Source of the DNA: Alphaproteobacteria bacterium UBA4588
GTDB taxonomy: Bacteria > Pseudomonadota > Alphaproteobacteria > Puniceispirillales > Puniceispirillaceae
NCBI GenBank assembly: GCA_002387605.1
Contig: DGJU01000004.1
Location: 15,044-23,692, forward strand
DNA: 8,649 nt
Direction of reading: 5' to 3'
Part shown: one piece after another, positions 1-6,627 of the stretch
Numbering within the stretch: the first letter of the stretch is position 1
Layout of the letters: each line of letters starts with the position of its first letter
Translations under genes and position numbers: made by a program
The notes under the pieces: model-generated
The model's input: the letters and a program-made list of their open reading frames with translations, nothing else
The model's database searches: none
Told to the model about the DNA's origin: nothing

Positions 1-21
1 TGAAATAATCTTTGAAATAAT
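1..21. repeat. Short direct repeat TGAAATAAT x2
   Basis: TGAAATAAT occurs at 1-9 and again at 13-21, twelve bases apart. It lies at the window edge, just before a terminator-like hairpin. The first TGA could be the stop codon of a gene to the left, but the window does not show this. The repeat is AT-rich and may be chance. Confidence 0.3.
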
Positions 22-25
22 TGCT

Positions 26-71
26 AAAGGGGCATTCTGTTTTGACAAGCAGGGTGCCCCCTTTTTATTTT
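26..71 (+). terminator. Intrinsic terminator-like hairpin upstream of tctAB
   Basis: A stem pairs 29-34 (GGGGCA) with 55-60 (TGCCCC). It continues inward through 35-42 against 47-54, with three G-T wobble pairs, leaving a four-base loop TGAC (43-46). That is about 14 stacked pairs, followed by a T-rich tract (62-66 and 68-71). This is the classic Rho-independent form reading rightward, so it should end transcription from a gene left of the window. If that gene is a tctC binding protein, as is common in such operons (inference), the hairpin could instead be a partial terminator that lowers expression of the membrane subunits. Confidence 0.8.
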
Positions 72-129
72 GTTATCCTTGGGCTAGTGTTTTTACTTGG
101 GAATCCTTCTAGGAAAGCTGTGTTGAGTA

Positions 130-2160
130 ATGGATGTTTTTGCAATCGCCCTACCTGCACTATCTGACGCATGGGGGCTTATTCTTCAGCCAACCGTGCT
201 TGGATATCTCCTCCTTGGCGTAACAATGGGGATTGCTATCGGAATTTTCCCGGGACTTGGCGGCATTGCTGGTCTATCGCTCATTCTTCCTTTTATGTTC
301 GGACTTGATCCTATTTATGGCTTGTCATTAATGATAGGCATGGTGGCGGTCGTCCCGACATCAGATACTTTTGCCTCTGTCCTAATGGGTATTCCAGGCT
401 CTTCAGCTAGTCAGGCAACCGTGCTTGATGGATTTCCGATGGCAAAAAAGGGACTGGCGGCGCGTGCTTTGTCAGCCGCCTTTGCCTCCTCTCTTTTTGG
501 TGGTATCGTTGGCGCTTTGTTCCTGACCGTCTTTATCCTTGTTGCCCGCCCTATTGTGCTTGAATTTAAATCTCCTGAGCTCTTGATGGTATCGGTGTTT
601 GGTCTGTCCATGGTCGGCATTCTGGCAGGGCGCGTTGCCTTGAAAGGTATCGTGGCAGCAGGTATTGGCATGCTGGTCGCAACCATTGGTGAAGGCCCGT
701 TTAATGGCGAGCTTCGGATGTCGAGCTATGACTTCCCCTACCTTGCGGACGGATTGAAGCTGGTCATTGTTGGCCTTGGTATTTTTGCAGTGCCTGAAAT
801 CATTGCCCTGCTGAGAAAAGATAAAGCCATTTCTGATAAATCATCTCTAGGGGCTGGCTGGCTAGAGGGCATCAAAGACTGGTGGCAGAATAGGTGGCTG
901 TCTGCACGCTGCGCTATCATCGGTGTTATCGTTGGCGTAATTCCCGGGCTTGGTGGGTCTGTTGTTGACTGGATTGCCTACGGCCATACAGTGCAAACCA
1001 CAAAGGATAAATCAAAATTCGGTACCGGCGATATACGCGGTGTTATTGGGCCTGAGAGCTCCAATAACGCCAAGGAGGGCGGCGGACTTGTGCCTACCTT
1101 ACTATTTGGCATTCCGGGCTCTGGCTCTATGGCTATCTTTATCGGGGCATTATCTTTGCTTGGCTCGGGCGAGCTTGAAGTTGGTCAGGTAATGCTGAAA
1201 GATAATCTGAACTATACCTATGCGATTGTTTGGCTTCTGGCGCTTGCAAATATTTTTGGCACTATTTTATGTATTGCCCTATCTGGTCAGATAGCAAAAA
1301 TCACGACAATCCGGTTTGTATTGATTGCCCCTTTTGTATTCATGATAATTTCGTTTGCGGCTTTCCAGTCCGGACAGAATTTGATGGATCTTGGTGCGTT
1401 ATTTGCCATTGGCTTTCTTGGTATAATGATGCGCCGTTTTGACTGGTCACGGCCGGCCTTTCTCATCGGATTTGTTCTTGCTAATCCAGTTGAGAATTAC
1501 TCAAACAATGCCAACCAGATTGCAGGCATACGCTTTAATCAGGGATTTGAAGCTGGCTTAAGCTATGTTGCCAGTCCGATTGTTCTCACTCTGATTGTTA
1601 TTACCGTCGTTTCAATCTTTGTCGGGCTAAGACAGGCAAAAAATATCCGCGCAGAGGGTGATGTTGCCTCCGGCAGCAAACGTGCGCCGCTAATCTTCCT
1701 TTTGGTTATTCTGGGCTTCATCTGTTTTGCGCTTCATAATACGGCGAGCATTCCTGACTATGCATGGGTTGATGCTATTTTCCCGGTATTCATTGCCTCT
1801 GTCTCACTTGTTTGTGCGCTTATATTGCTGGTGCAGATGATGCTACGCCGCGAAACTGACCCGCTTTTTGCCGACAGAGAAGCGCACGGAGACGATAGCG
1901 ACCTAAAAGTAGGGCTCTGGCCGACATTATCATGGTTTGCAGGACTGCTTTTACTCACCTCTCTGTTTGGATTCATTATTTCGCTCACTGCGTTTCTTCT
2001 CGCCTTCTTCCGGATAAGAGCGCAGGAAAGCTGGCTTCGTACCGTCATTCTAACAGCCGCAGGGGTGACGTTCATGTTGTTTATGGCATGGCTGCTTAAT
2101 CGTGACTTCCCGCCTGGCCTACTTCAGCATTATTATGTGCTTCCATGGCCCTTCACCTGA
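130..2160 (+). CDS. Fused TctA-TctB membrane subunit of a tripartite tricarboxylate transporter
   Basis: This 676-residue inner-membrane protein should form the permease of a TTT-family uptake system for a carboxylic acid. The TctA part covers roughly residues 1-505. It shows the family's internal duplication: PGLGG at 41-45 and again at 272-276, and a GIPG loop at 87-90 and again at 327-330. The first GIPG loop leads into the signature ATVLDGFPMAKKG (96-108). After a polar linker (about 505-518), residues 519-676 form a TctB-like domain of four hydrophobic segments. Ordinary TctA is about 500 residues and TctB about 150, and they are usually separate genes, so this is a fusion. An in-frame TGA at 124-126 fixes the start at or after 130. 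The ribosome site is modest (AGGAAAG, 111-117). The substrate cannot be read from the sequence; linkage to prpF and tcuAB suggests a tricarboxylate. No periplasmic TctC partner lies in the window. The TctA assignment is firm and the fused TctB good. Confidence 0.93.
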   Translation: MDVFAIALPALSDAWGLILQPTVLGYLLLGVTMGIAIGIFPGLGGIAGLSLILPFMFGLDPIYGLSLMIGMVAVVPTSDTFASVLMGIPGSSASQATVLDGFPMAKKGLAARALSAAFASSLFGGIVGALFLTVFILVARPIVLEFKSPELLMVSVFGLSMVGILAGRVALKGIVAAGIGMLVATIGEGPFNGELRMSSYDFPYLADGLKLVIVGLGIFAVPEIIALLRKDKAISDKSSLGAGWLEGIKDWWQNRWLSARCAIIGVIVGVIPGLGGSVVDWIAYGHTVQTTKDKSKFGTGDIRGVIGPESSNNAKEGGGLVPTLLFGIPGSGSMAIFIGALSLLGSGELEVGQVMLKDNLNYTYAIVWLLALANIFGTILCIALSGQIAKITTIRFVLIAPFVFMIISFAAFQSGQNLMDLGALFAIGFLGIMMRRFDWSRPAFLIGFVLANPVENYSNNANQIAGIRFNQGFEAGLSYVASPIVLTLIVITVVSIFVGLRQAKNIRAEGDVASGSKRAPLIFLLVILGFICFALHNTASIPDYAWVDAIFPVFIASVSLVCALILLVQMMLRRETDPLFADREAHGDDSDLKVGLWPTLSWFAGLLLLTSLFGFIISLTAFLLAFFRIRAQESWLRTVILTAAGVTFMLFMAWLLNRDFPPGLLQHYYVLPWPFT

Positions 2161-2188
2161 TATCAGCTTTTTTGGATAGGATATTTCA

Positions 2189-3277
2189 ATGACACAAACA
2201 TCTATTCCGTTTTTGTTTATGCGGGGCGGCTCATCGCGTGGTCCTTATATGAACCGTGCTGACCTGCCAGAAGATCTAAGCCAGCTTGGGGATGTCCTTA
2301 TGGCGCTTGTTGGGTCTGGGCATCCTTTGAATATTGATGGAATTGGTGGCGGCAATGCTGTTACGACCAAGGTTGCTATGCTGTCTCGCTCTGATGATGA
2401 CTGGGCAGATATTGATTATTTCTTTGCTCAGGTAAGCGTAGAAGACAGGCTTGTTGATTTCAAACCAACCTGCGGCAACATTATGACAGCTGTTGGTCCA
2501 GCCGCACTTGAAATGGGCTTGATAGAGCCAAAAGGTGATATAACAGACGTTAATATCCGCGCTGTTAATACAGATGCACGGGTTGTTGCCCGCATTCAGA
2601 CACCTCATAATATTGTGTGTTATGACGGTGATGTTGCCATTGACGGTGTGCCTGGAACAGCTGCACCGGTGGAGTTAAATTTTATGGATGTTGCCGGCTC
2701 AAAAACAGGGGCTCTTCTGCCAACGGGATCAGCCCGCGATATCTTTGATGGTATTGAAGTAACATGTATGGATGTCGCAATGCCGATGTGTATTGCCAGA
2801 GCCAGCGACTTTGGGCTAACCGGACATGAAACCCGCGAAGAGCTAGATGCTAACCGTGATTTCTTTGCTCACATGGAACCCATAAGGATTCAAGCTGGCG
2901 AAAAGATGGGGATGGGTGATTGTACATCATCAGTGACCCCGAAATTCGGGCTACTCGCACCGCATCCAGAAACGGGCCATATCGTGACCCGTTATTTTAT
3001 GCCGTGGGACACCCATCCAACAATGGCTGTTACCGGCTCGCAGTGCCTTGCCTCATGCGCACTCACCCCCGGCACAATCGCCGATGGAATGATGACAATT
3101 CCGGTTGAACGTCCAGCACGTATTACCTTGCATCACCCGATGGGTGAAATGGATGTGATAGTCGATTTTGAAATGCAGGGTGATAGCTTTATTCATAAAT
3201 CGGCAGGCCTTATTCGAACCGCCCGCAAGCTTGCTGCTGGCGAAGCCTTTATCCCTGCTTCAATCTGGTCTAGATAA
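2189..3277 (+). CDS. PrpF/GalD-family isomerase (4-oxalomesaconate tautomerase-like)
   Basis: This 362-residue, probably cytoplasmic protein belongs to the PrpF family, which has a diaminopimelate-epimerase-like fold and moves double bonds or protons in aconitate-type acids. Visible family motifs are MRGGSSRG (11-18), DGIGGGNAVTTKVA (50-63), CGN (95-97) and the C-terminal GLIRTARKL (340-348). K61 and C95 are 34 residues apart, the same spacing as the Lys/Cys pair described for PrpF (K73 and C107, from memory). The overall pattern, including DVAG and ALLPTG (167-180), looks closest to GalD-type 4-oxalomesaconate tautomerase. The length is normal. The start has a good Shine-Dalgarno (TAGGA, 2177-2181, seven bases upstream) and lies 28 bases after the transporter stop, so the two genes are likely one operon. 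Next to tcuAB, a role converting trans-aconitate to cis-aconitate, or a related isomerisation, is plausible but inferred. Methylaconitate isomerase is another possibility, although no other prp gene is present. Confidence 0.87.
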   Translation: MTQTSIPFLFMRGGSSRGPYMNRADLPEDLSQLGDVLMALVGSGHPLNIDGIGGGNAVTTKVAMLSRSDDDWADIDYFFAQVSVEDRLVDFKPTCGNIMTAVGPAALEMGLIEPKGDITDVNIRAVNTDARVVARIQTPHNIVCYDGDVAIDGVPGTAAPVELNFMDVAGSKTGALLPTGSARDIFDGIEVTCMDVAMPMCIARASDFGLTGHETREELDANRDFFAHMEPIRIQAGEKMGMGDCTSSVTPKFGLLAPHPETGHIVTRYFMPWDTHPTMAVTGSQCLASCALTPGTIADGMMTIPVERPARITLHHPMGEMDVIVDFEMQGDSFIHKSAGLIRTARKLAAGEAFIPASIWSR

Positions 3278-3309
3278 ATTTTCTTCAGATAATTCTGGGC
3301 TGAGGCAGC

Positions 3310-4398
3310 TTAGTGTGTCTCAGTTTTGCTGGCATCCTTCATGCGCGTTACGATAAACGGCAAAGAGATAAAAACCATCACAATCCGAATTGTGTGATGG
3401 AAAGCAACAAAGGCAATATCAAATCCAAATATGAGCGCTAGCAGGGTGACTTCATATAAGCCTCCCGGGACAAAGGCGAGCCACATTGCAAGAAAAGAAA
3501 TATCCATAATCGAGCTCATCGCAAAGGTTGCCGTAAGATAAGCCGTTAGAATAAGAATCATATTTATAAGCCCATCTCGCAGATATCCCATTAATTCACT
3601 AAAGGCCACCTGTGCAAGACGCGCCCCAACTGCACCGCCAATCACGAGCTGCGCCACAATCACAAATTCGGTGACCCGCGGTATCGCAACAATACCCAGA
3701 ATATGCAAAATAGCACTTAGGAGTAGTGGGCCAAGAAGATGCGGCATCGGCACCCGCAAAAAACGGGCTGCAAAATACCCGCCAACAGCAATAGCTGCAA
3801 ATTTTGCAAGCTGAACAACGCCAAGATCGGTAAGGCCTGGCATGGAGTGAAGCGCAACATTTGACTGGTTAACCGCTGTCTGGCCTTCGAGAACGGCAAG
3901 CAAAAGCGGTGTTGTCAGAAACACAAAGGTCACCCGGATGAGATGAAACAGAGCCACTACATAGTCTTTATCAACAAGCTCGCGCGCCATAACAATCGCT
4001 TCGGCCTGACCGCCAGGAACAGAGCAAAGAAAGGCCAGACGAGGCTCATACCCCCGCACTCTGGTTAAAAACATATACCCAATGACTGTGACAACCGCTG
4101 TTACCCCTATCATGGTAATAACTGTTATGCTCCAGCGTTGGATGTTGGTAAAAATATCAGCAGTAAAGGTCGCGCCAATCAGCACACCAAGCCCCAGAAT
4201 GACAGGGACATGAACCCAGCGTGCAACACCCAGAAAGGGATGAATACGCGGAAACAACCCACCAATTGCCCAGACACCAAATAAACTACCCATCAGATAG
4301 GGTGCTGGCATATTGATAGAGAAAAACAACCAGCCCACCATCAGCGCAAGACTAAAAGTTACGGCAAGTTTTTGAATATCACGTATAATGGGCAACAT
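3310..4398 (-). CDS. AbrB-family multispanning membrane protein (PF05145 type)
   Basis: This 362-residue, strongly hydrophobic protein is built from two copies of the Gram-negative AbrB duplication domain. Repeated elements include PAPYLMG (31-37) against PMPHLLG (217-223), and LGVLIGA (70-76) against LVIGGAVGA (251-259). A third pair is VPGGQAEA (127-134) against VPGGLYEV (309-316), each followed by an HxxR motif (HLIR 152-155, HTIR 335-338). Databases often name the family 'AbrB transcriptional regulator' or 'ammonia monooxygenase', which misleads: it is a membrane protein unrelated to Bacillus AbrB, with no settled function. It starts five bases after the gntR stop, so the two are almost certainly co-transcribed. 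A GGA inside the end of gntR is the only visible ribosome site. Residence beside a TctA-type transporter suggests an accessory or alternative carboxylate carrier or exporter (inference). The gene converges on prpF across a 32-base gap with no clear terminator. Confidence 0.85.
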   Translation of the reverse strand: MLPIIRDIQKLAVTFSLALMVGWLFFSINMPAPYLMGSLFGVWAIGGLFPRIHPFLGVARWVHVPVILGLGVLIGATFTADIFTNIQRWSITVITMIGVTAVVTVIGYMFLTRVRGYEPRLAFLCSVPGGQAEAIVMARELVDKDYVVALFHLIRVTFVFLTTPLLLAVLEGQTAVNQSNVALHSMPGLTDLGVVQLAKFAAIAVGGYFAARFLRVPMPHLLGPLLLSAILHILGIVAIPRVTEFVIVAQLVIGGAVGARLAQVAFSELMGYLRDGLINMILILTAYLTATFAMSSIMDISFLAMWLAFVPGGLYEVTLLALIFGFDIAFVAFHHTIRIVMVFISLPFIVTRMKDASKTETH

Positions 4399-4403
4399 TA
4401 ATA

Positions 4404-5138
4404 TTAGTCCATTTCACTGTTAGTAGAAAGTGACGCAAGCTTGAGACGTGCTTTTAATGCCTCATGAAGGTGATGTTTCATGGCACGCTCACAGCCCTCC
4501 GCGTCACCAGACTGGATAGCGGCATTAACAGCATGATGTTCAGCCTGTATTGAGATAATACGAGATGGCACACTATAGGCTGTTACGCCGAGAAGAACGA
4601 GCATTTGAGAGTGCCGTACAAGACTTTCACTCAGAAACTGGTTTCGGGCGGTCGATAAAATAGCGGAATGAAACATTGCATTATGCTGGGCAAGCGCTTC
4701 AGGCGCGGCGCCTTGGCATATCATCATATCTTCGTCGTTACAAAGCTCCTGTAGCACCGCTTTTTCCGAATGGCCTGACTTTTCAGCCGCCAGCCTTCCT
4801 GCCATACCCTCAAGTGTCGCCCGAAGCTCATAAAGGTCTGTAATATCACGCCAGCCGAGCTGTCTTATCCGCAGACCATCTTTGCCAGCAGTGATAATAT
4901 GCTCTGACTTCAGGGCGGTGAGAGCCTCTCTGAGCGGCGTCCGGCTAACAGATAATAATTCTCCTAACTCAGCCTCTTTCAGTCTTGTCCCCGGCTTCAG
5001 TAATCCTACTCTAATAGCCTCCATCAGGGTTAGGCGCACTTCAGTTGAGGCTGGCAAGTCATTACCATGTTGCTGCGAGACAGCATCGCGGCAGGATGAC
5101 CAATTAAACATGCTCATATCAATAGATTTTAGGGCCAT
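4404..5138 (-). CDS. GntR-family transcriptional regulator, FadR/FCD subfamily
   Basis: This is a 244-residue DNA-binding regulator. Residues about 34-93 form the winged helix-turn-helix, with the typical LKPGTRLKEAELGELLSVSR stretch (47-66) followed by TPLREAL (67-73). Residues about 98-235 form the all-helical FCD effector domain. Probable metal ligands are N153 and H157 (NAMFH), H201 (in the EHH of the 200-202 region) and H223 (in MKHHLH); FCD proteins commonly use Asp/Asn plus three His to hold a metal that binds a carboxylate effector. The first 30 residues precede the usual domain start. M8 and M10 are alternative starts, but only M1 has an upstream GGA-type site (AAGGA, about 12 bases away, which is long). 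The gene is divergent from tcuA with only 52 bases between, and that gap contains a FadR-like palindrome. It is therefore likely an autoregulating repressor of tcuAB relieved by the pathway substrate (inference). Confidence 0.92.
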   Translation of the reverse strand: MALKSIDMSMFNWSSCRDAVSQQHGNDLPASTEVRLTLMEAIRVGLLKPGTRLKEAELGELLSVSRTPLREALTALKSEHIITAGKDGLRIRQLGWRDITDLYELRATLEGMAGRLAAEKSGHSEKAVLQELCNDEDMMICQGAAPEALAQHNAMFHSAILSTARNQFLSESLVRHSQMLVLLGVTAYSVPSRIISIQAEHHAVNAAIQSGDAEGCERAMKHHLHEALKARLKLASLSTNSEMD

Positions 5139-5139
5139 T

Positions 5140-5151
5140 ACTCACGTGAGT
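5140..5151. promoter_or_regulatory. 12-base palindrome ACTCACGTGAGT
   Basis: This is a perfect 12-base inverted repeat centred on CACGTG. It lies immediately upstream of the gntR start and just behind the -35 box of the proposed tcuA promoter. It differs in sequence from the TGTATACA palindrome 30 bases away, so if functional it would bind a different protein or act on gntR translation, since it sits between AAGGA and the start codon. A chance occurrence is possible. Confidence 0.35.
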
Positions 5152-5153
5152 CC

Positions 5154-5181
5154 TTGACAGAAAGAGGAATAACTCAATAAA
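5154..5181 (+). promoter_or_regulatory. Predicted sigma-70 type promoter for tcuAB
   Basis: A perfect TTGACA (-35) lies at 5154-5159. Sixteen bases further on, AATAAA (5176-5181) matches four of six positions of a -10 box. Transcription would then begin around 5188-5191, at or next to the tcuA start codon. The only Shine-Dalgarno-like run (GAGGA, 5164-5168) is 22 bases from that ATG, too far to serve it. The -35 box is clear; the -10 box is weak. Confidence 0.45.
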
Positions 5182-5199
5182 TGTATACATATGTATACA
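5182..5199. promoter_or_regulatory. Putative GntR/FadR-family operator (two TGTATACA boxes)
   Basis: TGTATACATATGTATACA is a perfect 18-base palindrome. It contains two copies of the 8-base palindrome TGTATACA (5182-5189 and 5192-5199), offset by ten bases or about one helical turn. FadR-subfamily regulators typically recognise GTnnnAC palindromes such as TTGTATACAA, which these boxes match. The element overlaps the predicted tcuA transcription start and its ATG (5191-5193). A bound regulator would thus block tcuA initiation and also sit at the gntR upstream region, where TATACA could serve as a -10 on the - strand. I saw no other TGTATACA upstream of tctAB or of the lyase gene. Binding by the adjacent regulator is inferred from position and sequence type. 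Confidence 0.7.
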
Positions 5200-6627
5200 G
5201 AAAATAAAACATCATTTCCAGATCTGTCAGAAACAGCGTGGGATATTATCGTCATTGGCGCCGGTAATGCTGGAATTTGCGCTGCAATCACAGCAGCAGA
5301 AGCAGGCTGCTCTGTTCTGGTTATAGAGGCGGCTCCAAAAGATATGCGGGGCGGCAATACGCGCCATACACGCAACTTGCGGGCAATGCATGATGAGCCA
5401 ACTGACATTCTAACAGACGCCTATAGTTTTGAAGAATATTTTGATGATCTAATGCGTGTTACCAAGGGGGTAACAAACAAAGAACTTGCCGAACTTACGC
5501 TACGTAAATCGTCTGATTTAACAGGCTGGCTAACCGACCGCGGCGTTCGCTTTCAGCCTGCTTTGTCTGGTACATTAAATCTTGGCCGGACCAATGCTTT
5601 TTTCCTTGGCGGCGGGCGCGCACTCCTGAACAGTCTGTGTCATCATGCAGAAAAAATCGGAATAATAATTTCTTACCAGACACCGGTTACAGAGCTTATC
5701 ATCGAAGACGGGTTTTGCACTGCTGTTAAGCTTGAAAATGGCCAGTCAGTCTCTGCCAAAAACGTCATCACAACAGCTGGCGGTTTCGAAGCCAATCTTG
5801 ATTGGCTTGCAGAAGGCTGGGGCGATTCTGCCAAGAATTTTCTTGTCCGCGGCACACCCTATAATAAGGGTATTATTTTGCGTAGTCTGCTAGATGGCGG
5901 CGCCCAATCAGTTGGCGAGCTTGACCAATGTCATGCTGTTGCGATTGATGCGCGCGCGCCAAAATATGATGGCGGCATTGCCAGCCGGATTGACGGCGTT
6001 CCCTTCAGTATGGTGGTCAATAAACATGCTGAACGTTTTTATGATGAAGGTGAGGATTTCTGGCCAAAACGCTATGCTATCTGGGGGCGTCTTGTTGCAG
6101 GTCAGCCGGACCAAATTGCTTATTCACTACTTGATTCCACTGGCGTTGATAGGTTTATGCCTTCGGTTTTCACCCCGATTATTGATGATACAATCGAAGG
6201 ACTTGCAGATAAGCTAGGATTGGACCCTGTCGCAACTCGAAAGGCTGTTGATGATTTTAATGCCGCCTGCCCAGACGGGCCAATTGACCAGTCTATTCTC
6301 GATAATAAAGCAACTTCTGGTCTTAGCCCTGAAAAAACTAACTGGGCGGCGCCGATTGCTAACCCGCCTTTTTATGGGTTTCCGCTGCGTCCGGGCATCA
6401 CATTCACCTATATGGGCGTCGAAGTGAATGACCGTGCACAAATCCTGATGCAGGATGGAAAACCAATGGCAAATCTGTTTGCGTCAGGAGAAATCATGGC
6501 TGGGAACATTCTTGGTCAGGGTTATCTTGCGGGCATCGGCATGACAATTGGGGCTGTTTTTGGCCTTATTGCCGGTGCTGAGGCTGCCCGTACACTCAAT
6601 AGTACCGCGCAGGAGAATAAACAATGA
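5191..6627 (+). CDS. tcuA: FAD-dependent tricarballylate dehydrogenase-like protein TcuA
   Basis: This 478-residue flavoprotein belongs to the fumarate reductase/succinate dehydrogenase flavoprotein superfamily. The N-terminal FAD-binding fold carries the dinucleotide motif GAGNAG (23-28) and the acidic strand end VLVIEA (42-47). The RGGNTRHTRN segment (53-62) is the TcuA/CobZ-type version of the FAD region. A GGF at 197-199 and a C-terminal GQGYLAGIGMTIGA (442-455) complete the cofactor site. In Salmonella, TcuA oxidises tricarballylate to cis-aconitate, and TcuB reoxidises the bound FADH2. The sequence fits that subfamily well, but another tricarboxylate or succinate-like substrate cannot be excluded. 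An in-frame TAA at 5170-5172 leaves ATG 5191 as the only reasonable start, because the FAD motif begins at residue 17 and the next Met is at 52. That start has no properly spaced ribosome site and lies inside the palindromic operator, so a leaderless transcript is likely. Confidence 0.88.
   Translation: MYTENKTSFPDLSETAWDIIVIGAGNAGICAAITAAEAGCSVLVIEAAPKDMRGGNTRHTRNLRAMHDEPTDILTDAYSFEEYFDDLMRVTKGVTNKELAELTLRKSSDLTGWLTDRGVRFQPALSGTLNLGRTNAFFLGGGRALLNSLCHHAEKIGIIISYQTPVTELIIEDGFCTAVKLENGQSVSAKNVITTAGGFEANLDWLAEGWGDSAKNFLVRGTPYNKGIILRSLLDGGAQSVGELDQCHAVAIDARAPKYDGGIASRIDGVPFSMVVNKHAERFYDEGEDFWPKRYAIWGRLVAGQPDQIAYSLLDSTGVDRFMPSVFTPIIDDTIEGLADKLGLDPVATRKAVDDFNAACPDGPIDQSILDNKATSGLSPEKTNWAAPIANPPFYGFPLRPGITFTYMGVEVNDRAQILMQDGKPMANLFASGEIMAGNILGQGYLAGIGMTIGAVFGLIAGAEAARTLNSTAQENKQ

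Noticed and set aside
1..129. A second FadR-type operator upstream of tctAB
   Set aside because: No TGTATACA or GTATAC-like palindrome is present between the hairpin and the start codon.
3310..4398. AbrB protein as a DNA-binding transition-state regulator, or ammonia monooxygenase
   Set aside because: The sequence is almost entirely hydrophobic with a two-fold membrane repeat. Those names are inherited database labels and do not describe this protein.
5142..5408. Open frame of 88 codons on the - strand across the gntR-tcuA gap and the tcuA start
   Set aside because: It lies opposite the FAD-binding region of tcuA and covers the operator and promoter. No family resemblance or ribosome site is visible; it is a shadow frame.
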